Assembly: GCA_900543715.1 (NCBI GenBank)
Contig: UQSX01000022.1
Location: 1 to 35,620, forward strand
Direction of reading: 5' to 3'
DNA from: an uncultured Blautia sp.
Lineage (GTDB): Bacteria > Bacillota > Clostridia > Lachnospirales > Lachnospiraceae
DNA length: 35,620 bases
This document shows positions 1-6,839 of this stretch, piece after piece; positions within the stretch are counted from its first letter, which is position 1; each line of letters starts with the position of its first letter. Under the pieces are notes generated by a model. The model was given only the letters and a program-made list of their open reading frames with translations, searched no databases and was not told the DNA's origin. The translations under genes and the position numbers were made by a program.

Positions 1-114
1 ATTCTTTTAGGAGAAGGCGCAGCGGATCTGGGAATAAAAATCCTCACGGAGGAAATCCGGGAGATTACAAAATGGAAAGATTTAGGGGAAGCGGTGGGTT
101 TTGAGAAGCAGTAG
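1..114 (+). CDS. C-terminal fragment of an unrecognised protein (5' end outside window)
   Basis: The first 37 codons are open in frame 1 and end at a TAG at 112-114. The peptide ends in a charged stretch (ITKWKDLGEAVGFEKQ). I do not recognise the family from so short a tail. It runs in the same direction as the yeiH-like gene. A well-spaced promoter (TTGATA, 17 nt, TATAAA) begins right after its stop, so the next gene is probably transcribed separately. A LysR-type regulator would be a classical neighbour of yeiH, but nothing in the peptide proves that. Confidence 0.5.
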   Translation: MLLGEGAADLGIKILTEEIREITKWKDLGEAVGFEKQ

Positions 115-143
115 TTGATAGAAATTTATAAGTGCAGTATAAA
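115..143 (+). promoter_or_regulatory. Sigma-A promoter for the yeiH-like gene
   Basis: TTGATA (115-120) and TATAAA (138-143) are separated by exactly 17 nt. The predicted start is near 150, giving an untranslated leader of about 120 nt before the ATG at 271. The leader holds an imperfect inverted repeat around 187-212 (AAAGCA ... TGCTTT). That could be a regulator site, but this is only a suggestion. Confidence 0.6.
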
Positions 144-270
144 AGGCAAAAACCGGAATATTTTTCATACATAAGTAAAACCTATAAAGCATATAAGAAT
201 ATATTGCTTTTCTTTATGGAATGTGTCTGGTATATTCTTTACAGAAAATCAGAAAAGGAGAATGACCAGA

Positions 271-1287
271 ATGAAACAGTTAAAGAAACAGGCCCTTGGA
301 ATCATTTTTTGTCTGCTTATCGCAGTTCCGGCCTGGCTTTTGGGAAAATGGCTTCCGGTAGTGGGAGGACCAGTCTTTGCCATTTTGATCGGTATGTGCC
401 TTGCCCTTATGATAAAGGATCAGCCTGCCCTGGAGCCGGGAGTAAAATATACTTCTAAGAAGATCCTTCAGTATGCCGTGATCCTTCTGGGATTTGGCAT
501 GAACCTGACAGATATACTGGAGAAAGGAAAACAGTCTCTTCCCATCATCCTTGCTACTATTATTACAGCCCTGGTGATCGCCTTTGTAATGTATAAGGTG
601 CTGAAAATGGACAGCAAGATCTCCACTCTGGTAGGTGTGGGATCCTGTATCTGCGGAGGCTCTGCCATTGCGGCTACGGCTCCGGTGATCGATGCAGATG
701 ATGAGGAGATTGCCCAGGCGATTTCTGTGATTTTTCTTTTTAATGTGATCGCAGCCCTGATCTTTCCTTCTCTGGGAGGAGTCCTGGGTTTGAGCAATGA
801 AGGATTTGGGCTTTTTGCCGGAACAGCTGTTAATGATACCTCTTCCGTAACTGCAGCAGCCACGGCCTGGGATGGCATACATGGAAGCAATACTCTGGAA
901 GCGGCAACTATTGTAAAGCTGACCAGGACCCTGGCGATCATCCCCATTACCCTGGTCCTGGCTCTCTGGCAGGTCCGGAAGGCAAAGGCAGCAGGACAGG
1001 AAGCCGGGGGAAGCTTCCAGATAAAAAAGATCTTCCCCTTTTTTATCCTGTTCTTTATCCTGGCCTCTGTGATCACCACCGTATTTTCTCTTCCCGGTTT
1101 TGTGACGGCACCGCTAAAAGAATTGAGTAAGTTTTTCATTATTATGGCTATGGCGGCTATTGGATTTAACACCAATCTGGTGAAACTGGTAAAAACCGGA
1201 GGAAAACCTATTTTCATGGGATTCTGCTGCTGGGTGGGAATATCCGTGGTAAGCCTTCTTATGCAGAAGGCTCTGGGAATCCTGTGA
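271..1287 (+). CDS. yeiH: YeiH/UPF0324-family putative sulfate exporter
   Basis: The 338-residue product is a polytopic membrane protein of the UPF0324 (YeiH) family, whose members are annotated as putative sulfate exporters. Alternating hydrophobic segments run through the whole length. The family-type glycine-rich stretches are present ([14 protein letters not shown], then [15 protein letters not shown]). I chose the ATG at 271 because AAAAGGAG (253-260) sits 10 nt upstream. The in-frame ATG at 223 lacks a site and the ATG at 262 is too close to it. The length matches the family. The gene is monocistronic: it has its own promoter, and a palindromic repeat element follows within 35 bp of the stop. 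The transported substrate is inferred from family annotation only. Confidence 0.88.
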   Translation: MKQLKKQALGIIFCLLIAVPAWLLGKWLPVVGGPVFAILIGMCLALMIKDQPALEPGVKYTSKKILQYAVILLGFGMNLTDILEKGKQSLPIILATIITALVIAFVMYKVLKMDSKISTLVGVGSCICGGSAIAATAPVIDADDEEIAQAISVIFLFNVIAALIFPSLGGVLGLSNEGFGLFAGTAVNDTSSVTAAATAWDGIHGSNTLEAATIVKLTRTLAIIPITLVLALWQVRKAKAAGQEAGGSFQIKKIFPFFILFFILASVITTVFSLPGFVTAPLKELSKFFIIMAMAAIGFNTNLVKLVKTGGKPIFMGFCCWVGISVVSLLMQKALGIL

Positions 1288-1317
1288 TCTGTATACAGGA
1301 GGATGAAGTAGGAGAAA

Positions 1318-1464
1318 GAGCTGGCACATTAAATCAAAATCGAGAATATTTATACATTTTATTGCTCAGTCTGTGCCGCTTTGAGCCTATAGTCTCAAAG
1401 CTATGCTCGACAAATTCGCATAAAATGTATAAATATTCCTGATATATGTTTAATGTGCCAGCTC
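1318..1464 (-). repeat. Palindromic MITE-like element, copy 1
   Basis: The element lies between two convergent genes. Outer arms 1318-1333 and 1449-1464 are perfect 16-bp inverted repeats. Inside them, 1345-1362 and 1420-1437 form an 18-bp perfect inverted repeat (AATATTTATACATTTTAT and its complement). The centre folds as an 8-bp GCTTTGAG/CTCAAAGC hairpin. Bases 1334-1442 are the exact reverse complement of 7572-7680, and near-identical to 9729-9836. It encodes no protein. The dispersed, self-complementary structure suggests a miniature non-autonomous mobile element or a REP-like palindrome. When transcribed from either side it could also act as a terminator or RNA-processing site. Confidence 0.85.
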
Positions 1465-1507
1465 CTTGCTTTTGTATAGCATTTAAATAGACAGAGAACG
1501 GCTTATG

Positions 1508-2074
1508 TTATGATAAACTCTTTTTTGTATGGCTTAATTTTTCCAGATACAGGAGAAGCAGCTTCCATGCGCCCCGGCCCAGGAAAAAAAGAAGGATCCC
1601 AAAGAATGCAGAACAGAAAAACTCCGCCACAGGGTTCAAGTCTATAATGCCATAAAAAACGATCTGCATATTCTGGATAAAGGGAATTTGCAGATTTAAC
1701 AGATAGTCAAACATTTTTACAGCGCTCAGGACAGGTGCGGCTATTCCACATAATAGGAAGACAGGTGCAATAACTGCCAAAACAGGGATGACGACCATAC
1801 CGGAAAATCCTGCGGCTGTATAGAAGGCCCATAAGATCAAAAATCTTTTCACACTGCATCTTTTTTCTTTTACCAGCAGATCTTTCAGATAAGCTTTTGC
1901 CAGATCTTTTGGACTCCCTAAACGATCCAGGATCTGTTTGGAAGACATCTGTTCACTTTCCATTTCCAGCATTGTACTTTTAATTTCTTTTACGATATCG
2001 GCTCTTTCAGAAACCGGAAGGGGTTTCAGGTGACGGTCCACCGCAGTCAGATATTTTTCCAGGGATTGGTTCAT
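1508..2074 (-). CDS. DUF1700/HAAS-family membrane protein partnered with a PadR regulator
   Basis: The 188-residue protein has a cytosolic, charged N-terminal domain of about 75 residues. It reads like the DUF1700/HAAS helical domain (a YLTAVDRHLKPLP start, then an ERADIVKEIKSTM helix and LGSPKDLAKAYL). Three or four hydrophobic segments follow (about 80-105, 110-130 and 155-180). HAAS-domain proteins are typically encoded beside PadR-type regulators, as here. The ATG at 2074 overlaps the upstream padR stop by four bases (ATGA) and has AAAGGAGG in front, so the pair is translationally coupled. The molecular role is unknown; signalling to the regulator or a transport-related function are both possible. 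Confidence 0.8.
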   Translation of the reverse strand: MNQSLEKYLTAVDRHLKPLPVSERADIVKEIKSTMLEMESEQMSSKQILDRLGSPKDLAKAYLKDLLVKEKRCSVKRFLILWAFYTAAGFSGMVVIPVLAVIAPVFLLCGIAAPVLSAVKMFDYLLNLQIPFIQNMQIVFYGIIDLNPVAEFFCSAFFGILLFFLGRGAWKLLLLYLEKLSHTKKSLS

Positions 2075-2409
2075 GGAGATCCTCCTTTCAAGGCTGAGAT
2101 AATATTTGATAAATTGTTCCATTCCTTTGATAAGACGTTCAGATACTGCTGCCCCTCGTCAGTCAGGGCGTAATATTTTCTTGGAGGGAGCCCTTCTGCA
2201 GAATCTCTCCAAAATGAATAAAGATACCCTTCTTTTTCAAGTCTTCTGAGCAAAGGATAGATGGTGCTTTCTGTAGAAGCAATAAAAGGATAAGCATTTA
2301 GTTCCTGAAGGATCTCGTAACCGTAACGGGGAGTCTGTCTCAGCAAGAGAAGAACACAGTATTCCAGGGTTCCCCGCAATATCTGAGATTTCCATTTTTC
2401 AATATTCAT
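2071..2409 (-). CDS. PadR-family transcriptional regulator
   Basis: The 112-residue winged-helix repressor has the typical PadR layout. It starts with an N-terminal helix (KSQILRGTLEYCVLLLL). The recognition region carries RYGYEILQEL and STIYPLLRRLEKEGYL, then a wing with PPRKYYALTDEGQQYL. The start at 2409 was chosen because AAGGAGGGT lies 5 nt upstream; the longer reading frame to 2460 runs through the promoter. PadR proteins usually repress themselves and a linked membrane gene in response to small molecules or envelope stress. The adjoining promoter contains a fitting palindrome. The ligand is not predictable. Confidence 0.9.
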   Translation of the reverse strand: MNIEKWKSQILRGTLEYCVLLLLRQTPRYGYEILQELNAYPFIASTESTIYPLLRRLEKEGYLYSFWRDSAEGLPPRKYYALTDEGQQYLNVLSKEWNNLSNIISALKGGSP

Positions 2410-2431
2410 AATACCCTCCTTAACAAGGTAT

Positions 2432-2460
2432 ATCGTACTACACAGTATATGCAAAGTCAA
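2432..2460 (-). promoter_or_regulatory. padR promoter with internal palindrome (likely autoregulatory operator)
   Basis: On the minus strand, TTGACT (2460-2455) and TACGAT (2437-2432) are 17 nt apart. The spacer and -10 contain the perfect inverted repeat TACT-N4-AGTA (2436-2447), placed where a repressor would block polymerase. It lies back to back with the plus-strand promoter at 2468-2497. Assignment of the palindrome to PadR is inference. Confidence 0.55.
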
Positions 2461-2467
2461 TTCATTA

Positions 2468-2497
2468 TTGCAAAGTGTTTAAGGAACATGATAAAAT
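2468..2497 (+). promoter_or_regulatory. Promoter of the conserved Rpn leader, copy 1
   Basis: TTGCAA (2468-2473) and TAAAAT (2492-2497) are 18 nt apart, and an extended -10 TG sits at 2489-2490. Homology with the second leader copy begins at this -10 and runs downstream, which places the predicted transcript start at the edge of the conserved block. Confidence 0.5.
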
Positions 2498-2648
2498 ACA
2501 GGTAAAGCATTATATTTCTTAAGTTCTTATCTATGGGACTTTTGTCCTGTCAATTTTTCTGAAAACATGTCTGAGAAATCTCAATGCTTTAAAAATCCCA
2601 GTAAACCGGCAGAGAGGTTTCTCAGGATATTTACAGAGGAGAGACCTT
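2498..2648 (+). ncRNA. Candidate structured leader RNA of an Rpn-family gene, copy 1
   Basis: The first ~125 bases match the leader of the second Rpn copy (5984-6111) with only about ten differences. AAAGCATT near 2504-2511 can pair with AATGCTTT at 2583-2590. An 11-bp stem joins 2572-2582 to 2614-2624. The two helices interleave and abut at 2582/2583, giving an H-type pseudoknot layout. A small GGAC-UUUU-GUCC hairpin lies between. The coding part behind this copy is almost entirely deleted. The RNA nature is inferred from structure and promoter placement, not shown. Confidence 0.45.
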
Positions 2649-2876
2649 CTGGAGAAAAACAGAGCGGAGGTGATCAAAGTGTGTCTGTATGAATACAATC
2701 AGGAAGCGCATATGAAGTTTGTGAGAGAAGAGGGAATAGAACAAGGAAATCTGACCGCTATCCGAAACCTCATGAAAAATATGGACTGGAGTGTTGTCGA
2801 AGCCATGAAAGCTATAGGAATTCCGAATGAAAAATGGCAGGAGTATGAGAAAAAACTAAATGAGAGCCAGGAATAA
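2649..2876 (+). pseudogene. C-terminal remnant of an Rpn-family PD-(D/E)XK nuclease/transposase
   Basis: The reading frame from the LEKNRAEVIKVCLYEY motif to the stop at 2874-2876 matches the C-terminal ~75 residues of the second Rpn copy (6521-6820). Everything between the leader and this motif, including the start codon and nuclease domain, is missing. The join falls at GAGACCTTCTG, and the same TTCTG precedes the retained segment in the other copy, so a short-homology deletion is likely. A GTG at 2670 with AGCGGAG in front could still start a 68-residue peptide, but there is no sign that it is a functional gene. The tail (NLMKNMDWSVVEAMKAIGI) is the usual C-terminal helical motif of this family. 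Confidence 0.75.
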
Positions 2877-2896
2877 GGTCTGAGAGGTTATAGAAA

Positions 2897-2946
2897 GGCA
2901 GATCCGGTATGCAGAATCGTATGGTATATCGGATCTGCTTTTATTT
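2897..2946 (+). terminator. Rho-independent terminator after the Rpn remnant
   Basis: GCAGATCCG (2898-2906) pairs with CGGATCTGC (2930-2938), followed by TTTTATTT. The T-run overlaps the -35 of the next promoter (2945-2950), so the vanR-like transcript is insulated from upstream reads. Confidence 0.75.
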
Positions 2947-2973
2947 GCCCGGGTCTTTATTCTGTGGTAAGAT
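2945..2973 (+). promoter_or_regulatory. Promoter of the VanRS-like operon
   Basis: TTGCCC (2945-2950) and TAAGAT (2968-2973) are 17 nt apart, with an extended -10 TG at 2965-2966. The start would be near 2980, about 30 nt ahead of the ATG at 3012. The ribosome-binding site is AAGGAGG directly before that ATG. Confidence 0.6.
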
Positions 2974-3011
2974 AGGAAAGACGATTTTTAACCTGGCACA
3001 AGGAGGCAGAG

Positions 3012-3707
3012 ATGAAGGAAAAGATTTTAGTAGTGGATGACGAGAAGGAAATTACAGATCTGGTGGCTCTGTATCTGGAAAATGAAGGATTTCAGGTTTA
3101 TAAATTCTATGATTCCCGTGAGGCCCTGAAATGTGCCCAGAAGGAAGAGATGGATCTGGCGGTTCTGGATATCATGATGCCGGAGGTGGATGGCCTGGAA
3201 CTGTGCAGACTTATCCGGCAGAAGCACACCTATCCCATTATCATGCTTACAGCCAAGGGAGGAGAAATTGATAAGATCAACGGACTGACACTGGGAGCTG
3301 ACGACTATGTGACAAAACCTTTTCTTCCCCTGGAGCTGGTAGCCAGGGTGAAGGCACAGCTTAGAAGATACAAGCAGTATGACGGAAGCCGGGAGAAACA
3401 GGAAGAAGTGTTTTTTCATAAAGGACTGGTCCTGAATCTGGATACTCATGAGTGCACCCTGAATGAAAGGCCTCTGGCCCTTACCCCTACAGAATTTACG
3501 ATTTTATCTGTACTCTGCAAACGGAAGGGGAGTGTGGTCAGTGCAGAGGAACTTTTTCATGAAGTCTGGAAAGACGAATACTACCAGAAAAGTAATAATA
3601 CTATTTCCGTTCATATCCGCCGCTTAAGGGAGAAAATGGGTGATTCCTTTGAAAAACCCAAGTATATTAAGACCGTCTGGGGGTGTGGATATAAAATTGA
3701 AGGATAG
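3012..3707 (+). CDS. vanR: VanR-like OmpR-family response regulator
   Basis: The 231-residue protein has an N-terminal receiver domain (acidic pocket DD at 9-10, phospho-acceptor D53 in VLDIMMPEVD, K102 in TKPF). A C-terminal winged-helix DNA-binding domain ends in KYIKTVWGCGYKIEG. From memory of VanR of the vancomycin-resistance clusters, the resemblance is close across the whole length, including KHTYPIIMLT, PLELVARVKAQLRRYK and SNNTISVHIRRLREKM. It is therefore a VanR-subfamily regulator rather than a generic OmpR type. Its last codons overlap the sensor gene, as in vanRS. No vanHAX-type resistance genes are in the window. The nearest downstream target candidate is the D-Ala-D-Ala carboxypeptidase. 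Using the symbol vanR implies homology, not proven glycopeptide resistance. Confidence 0.88.
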   Translation: MKEKILVVDDEKEITDLVALYLENEGFQVYKFYDSREALKCAQKEEMDLAVLDIMMPEVDGLELCRLIRQKHTYPIIMLTAKGGEIDKINGLTLGADDYVTKPFLPLELVARVKAQLRRYKQYDGSREKQEEVFFHKGLVLNLDTHECTLNERPLALTPTEFTILSVLCKRKGSVVSAEELFHEVWKDEYYQKSNNTISVHIRRLREKMGDSFEKPKYIKTVWGCGYKIEG

Positions 3708-4836
3708 AACGAAACAGATCTTAAAACTTCTGCTGATTCTTCTCATAACAGGGGGAGTATGCTGCCTGGTTTACTTCCAGGTGGATTATATTATGAATGG
3801 AAGTTTTGTGGATTGGTTTGAGAGTAGTTTTACTACGATGTATAATACCTATGATGCTGATTTCGGAGGGGAATACGTGAGGAAAGAAATCAACTGGTAC
3901 AAACTGAAGGCTTTCCTTATGGTGTTTTTTTCCGTTTTAGTGTTTGTTCTTGTATTTACCGTAACTGCCATTCTTTATTTCTACGGAAAAAAGAAGACAA
4001 GGAAAAATGTGGAAGATCTTGACAAAAAGATCCAAAGTTATATGACGAGAGACCTGGATATGGAAGAGGTATTTCCGGCACCCTATACAGAAGTAGGAGC
4101 CCGTATGCTGCAGATCAAGACCGGTATGATCCGGAAGGAGGAATCTCTGAAGCAGGAGGCTCAGAGGAAAAATGACCTGATCACCTACCTTGCCCATGAC
4201 CTGAAAACCCCTCTGACTTCTGTTATCGGGTATCTTACCCTTCTTGACGAGGCTCCGGATATGCCGGAGGCCCAGAAGGAAAAATATACCCACATTGCCC
4301 TGGAAAAGGCACAGAGGCTGGAGGGACTGATTGAGGAATTTTTCGAGATCACTCAGTATAACCTTCAGAATATTTTCCTGGAAAAAGAGGATCTGGATCT
4401 GTCTTATATGCTTATGCAGATGGCCGAAGAGTTTTATCCGGTTTTGGCAGCCCATGGAAATGAGGTAAAACTGGAAATAGAGGAAGATATTCATTTGCGC
4501 GCCGATCCGGACAGGCTGGCCAGAGTCTTCAACAATATCCTGAAAAACGCAGTAGCTTACAGCTACCCAAATACGCCTATTACTATATGGGCTTCCCGGA
4601 ATAAAAATAAGGTCCTTCTTTCTTTTGAAAACCATGGAAAAAATATACCCCAAGAAAAGCTGGAAAGTATTTTTGAAAAGTTTTTCCGTCTGGACAGTTC
4701 CAGAAGGACCAATACCGGAGGCGCCGGACTGGGTCTGGCTATTGCGAAGGAGATCGTAGAGCTTCATGGAGGAAGTATATCAGCCAGGAGCCAGGATGAG
4801 AAAGTGATCTTTGCTGTGGAACTGCCGGTTAAATAG
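3685..4836 (+). CDS. vanS: VanS-like sensor histidine kinase
   Basis: I placed the start at the GTG at 3685, overlapping the regulator stop. The N-terminus then reads MDIKLKD, closely matching the VanS start and giving 383 residues, about the length of VanS. The upstream ATG at 3640 would add 15 implausible residues. Two membrane segments (about 12-32 and 75-100) flank a short external loop of about 40 residues. The phospho-acceptor histidine is H171 in YLAHDLKTPLTS. The IGYLTLLDEAPDMP and ARVFNNILKNAVAYS (N box) motifs, and the TGGAGLGLAIAKEIV G box, match VanS-type kinases. The likely signal is a glycopeptide or a perturbed lipid II/cell-wall state. That is known for the family and not demonstrated here. 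Confidence 0.88.
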   Translation: MDIKLKDRTKQILKLLLILLITGGVCCLVYFQVDYIMNGSFVDWFESSFTTMYNTYDADFGGEYVRKEINWYKLKAFLMVFFSVLVFVLVFTVTAILYFYGKKKTRKNVEDLDKKIQSYMTRDLDMEEVFPAPYTEVGARMLQIKTGMIRKEESLKQEAQRKNDLITYLAHDLKTPLTSVIGYLTLLDEAPDMPEAQKEKYTHIALEKAQRLEGLIEEFFEITQYNLQNIFLEKEDLDLSYMLMQMAEEFYPVLAAHGNEVKLEIEEDIHLRADPDRLARVFNNILKNAVAYSYPNTPITIWASRNKNKVLLSFENHGKNIPQEKLESIFEKFFRLDSSRRTNTGGAGLGLAIAKEIVELHGGSISARSQDEKVIFAVELPVK

Positions 4837-4986
4837 TGACCTTTTCTTATCTTCATTTTTTCTTAGGAATTTAGCAAGGAAATATTAAAACATTCCCGTT
4901 CTTTATCTGCTATTTTAAAAACAGTCAGAACTTAAAAAATATGTTAGAGGCTGACTGGAAAAATTCAGATGAAGGACGGGATTTTT

Positions 4987-5937
4987 ATGAGCAGAAGAAG
5001 AAAAAGAAGGAAGCACCTGTTGGGAAAGCTTATTTTTTTGATCGGAGGAGCATATGTTTTTATCTTTGCAGCAGCGGTGATACATAGTATAGGCGGCCTG
5101 GGCGGTCTGAGGGAGAGCGTTGAGGAAAATATAGATTCCGGCCAGAATCTGGTAGATCTCTCTTCTCTATACAGTAAAAATGCAGTGCTTCTGGATCTGG
5201 ATACAGGGGAGATTGCAGCTCAGAAGAAGAGTCAGGAGAGGATTTATCCGGCCTCGCTGACAAAAATGATGACCGTGCTTTTGGCATTGGAAAATGAGGA
5301 GGATTTAGAGAAACAGGTAAGATTGTCAGAAGATATCTTTCCAGAGCTTTACGAAGAGGGCGCTTCCATGGCAGGATTCCTTCCGGGAGAGCATGCTTCT
5401 GTGAGAGATCTGCTATATGGGGCGATGCTTCCTTCAGGGGGAGAATGCTGCAAAGCACTGGCAGAAGAAGTAGCCGGGTCAGAAGAAAAATTTGCAGATC
5501 TCATGAATAAGAAAGCAGAGGAACTGGGTATGAAGCATACCCACTTTGTAAATTCTACAGGTCTTCCGGATAAAAAGCATTACACCACCACCAGAGATCT
5601 GGCCCGGCTTTTGGAGTATGCCTGGGAAAATGGGGACTTCCGTGCAATCTTTACAACAAGGTCTTACACCGTGCCGCCTACAGACGGCCACCCGGAGGGG
5701 TTTACCTTCTCCAGTCTGATGTTTCAGGAAATGGAGCAGTCCGGTGCTGCCAGTGATTATATTTTAGGGGGAAAGACCGGCTATACTTCTGAAGCAGGCC
5801 TGTGTCTGGCCAGTGTGGGAACTGCCAGAGACAAGACTTATGCACTGATTACCGCCAAGGCAGACGGCAGCCATGATACCCAGCCTTATCATATCTTAGA
5901 TGCTGTTTCCGTATTCCAGAAACTGAACGGGGAATAA
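4987..5937 (+). CDS. dacA: Membrane-anchored serine-type D-Ala-D-Ala carboxypeptidase (peptidase S11)
   Basis: The enzyme trims the terminal D-alanine from peptidoglycan stem peptides on the outer face of the membrane. All three penicillin-binding motifs are present: SLTK at 90-93 (nucleophile S90), SGG at 150-152 and KTG at 263-265. A basic N-terminus and one hydrophobic segment (about 11-35) would act as an uncleaved anchor. At 316 residues it has the catalytic domain only, without the C-terminal domain of PBP5-type enzymes. The ATG at 4987 follows GAAGGA at a usable distance; the ATG at 4969 has no site. It lies 150 bp behind the VanS-like kinase on the same strand. It is a serine enzyme and not the zinc-dependent VanY, though the cell-wall target bond is the same. 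Confidence 0.88.
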   Translation: MSRRRKRRKHLLGKLIFLIGGAYVFIFAAAVIHSIGGLGGLRESVEENIDSGQNLVDLSSLYSKNAVLLDLDTGEIAAQKKSQERIYPASLTKMMTVLLALENEEDLEKQVRLSEDIFPELYEEGASMAGFLPGEHASVRDLLYGAMLPSGGECCKALAEEVAGSEEKFADLMNKKAEELGMKHTHFVNSTGLPDKKHYTTTRDLARLLEYAWENGDFRAIFTTRSYTVPPTDGHPEGFTFSSLMFQEMEQSGAASDYILGGKTGYTSEAGLCLASVGTARDKTYALITAKADGSHDTQPYHILDAVSVFQKLNGE

Positions 5938-5954
5938 GAAATCATAGAACGGCA

Positions 5955-5983
5955 TTGCCTGTTCTATGCCCCCGTGTTACAAT
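5955..5983 (+). promoter_or_regulatory. Promoter of the conserved Rpn leader, copy 2, inside a palindrome
   Basis: TTGCCT (5955-5960) and TACAAT (5978-5983) are 17 nt apart, with an extended -10 TG at 5975-5976. The -35 lies in the loop of a perfect inverted repeat, CATAGAAC (5943-5950) and GTTCTATG (5961-5968). That repeat could be an operator or a weak terminator for the carboxypeptidase gene. Confidence 0.6.
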
Positions 5984-6160
5984 ACAGGCAAAGCATTATA
6001 TTTCTTAAGTTCTTATCTATGGGACTTTTGTCCTGTCAACATTTCTGAAAACCATTCTGAGAAATCTCAATGCTTTAAAAATCCCAGTAAACCGGCAGAG
6101 AGGTTTCTCAGGAGACGATGAAAGAGAGACCTTCTGCCCGTGTAATCTATCATAAGGAGG
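5984..6160 (+). ncRNA. Candidate structured leader RNA of an Rpn-family gene, copy 2
   Basis: This is the better-preserved leader. AAAGCATT (5990-5997) pairs with AATGCTTT (6069-6076). TGAGAAATCTC (6058-6068) pairs with GAGGTTTCTCA (6100-6110, one G-U). The strand of the first helix directly follows the strand of the second, as in an H-type pseudoknot. GGAC (6022-6025), UUUU and GUCC (6030-6033) form a hairpin inside the long loop. Homology with copy 1 stops near 6111, well before the AAGGAGG of the gene at about 6155. It may be a cis-regulatory leader or an independent small RNA. Confidence 0.5.
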
Positions 6161-6167
6161 TCTTTCT

Positions 6168-6820
6168 ATGGCACAAGACAAAAAAGTAACTGCAAACCGC
6201 ACCTATAAATCCTCGGTATTTATTATGGTATTTCAGGAAAAGAAAGAACTGCTGGAATTATATAATGCAGTCAGCGGCAAACATTATGAGGATCCGGAGG
6301 AGCTGGAAATCAATACCCTGGACAATGCCATCTATATGTCCATCAAGAATGAGTTATCTTTTATTATTGATTCCAGGCTGTCTCTGTATGAACACTAGTC
6401 TACTTATAACCCTAATCTGCCTATTAGATATTTACTATATGTGGCGGATATCTATTCCAAAATGACTTTACACAAAGATATTTACGGGAGTATGCAAAGA
6501 CCATAGTCTTAGATGAGGCGGTGGAGAGAGTAGTGACAGAATGTATCACCGAAGGGATCCTCAGAGATTTTCTGGAGAAAAACAGAGCGGAGGTGATCAA
6601 GGTGTGTCTGTATGAGTATAATCAGGAAGAATACATGAAATTTGTGAGAGAAGAAGGTTTCCGACAGGGACATGAGCAGGGCACAAAATCTACCCAGTTA
6701 GAAAATATTAAGAATCTTATGAAAAACACTGGGTGGGATGCAAAAGAAGCCATGAATGCCCTTGGGATTCCAGAAGAAGAGCAGGAAAAGTATCAAAGTA
6801 AACTGCAGGAAGGACAATGA
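6168..6820 (+). pseudogene. Rpn-family recombination-promoting nuclease/putative transposase, disrupted
   Basis: The gene opens well (AAGGAGG, then ATG at 6168, MAQDKKVTANRTYKSSVFIMVF). For 76 residues it reads as the N-terminus of the Rpn/PD-(D/E)XK nuclease family transposase, to SRLSLYEH. A TAG then interrupts the frame at 6396-6398. The same frame continues with recognisable family sequence (STYNPNLPIRYLLYVADIYSKMTLHKDIYG). At about 6484 an internal deletion joins this to a different frame that resumes at REYAKTIVLDEAVERVV and runs to the stop at 6820. The centre of the nuclease domain is therefore missing, in addition to the nonsense mutation. The C-terminal part (from about 6521) is open and has the family tail. 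Rpn proteins promote RecA-independent recombination. This copy should be inactive as a nuclease. Confidence 0.85.
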
Positions 6821-6839
6821 ATCAACTATGGAGGATCCT

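Noticed and set aside
468..1217. 249-codon minus-strand frame antisense to the yeiH-like gene
   Set aside because: The plus-strand product has continuous family features; the antisense frame is compositionally odd and lacks a start signal.
3937..4767. 276-codon open frame on the minus strand inside the VanS-like kinase gene
   Set aside because: It is antisense to a gene with full-length family motifs, has no sensible protein features or ribosome-binding site, and is explained by codon bias of the plus-strand gene.
4987..5937. Calling the carboxypeptidase VanY because of the VanRS-like neighbours
   Set aside because: VanY is a zinc enzyme; this protein has the SxxK, SGG and KTG motifs of serine S11 peptidases.
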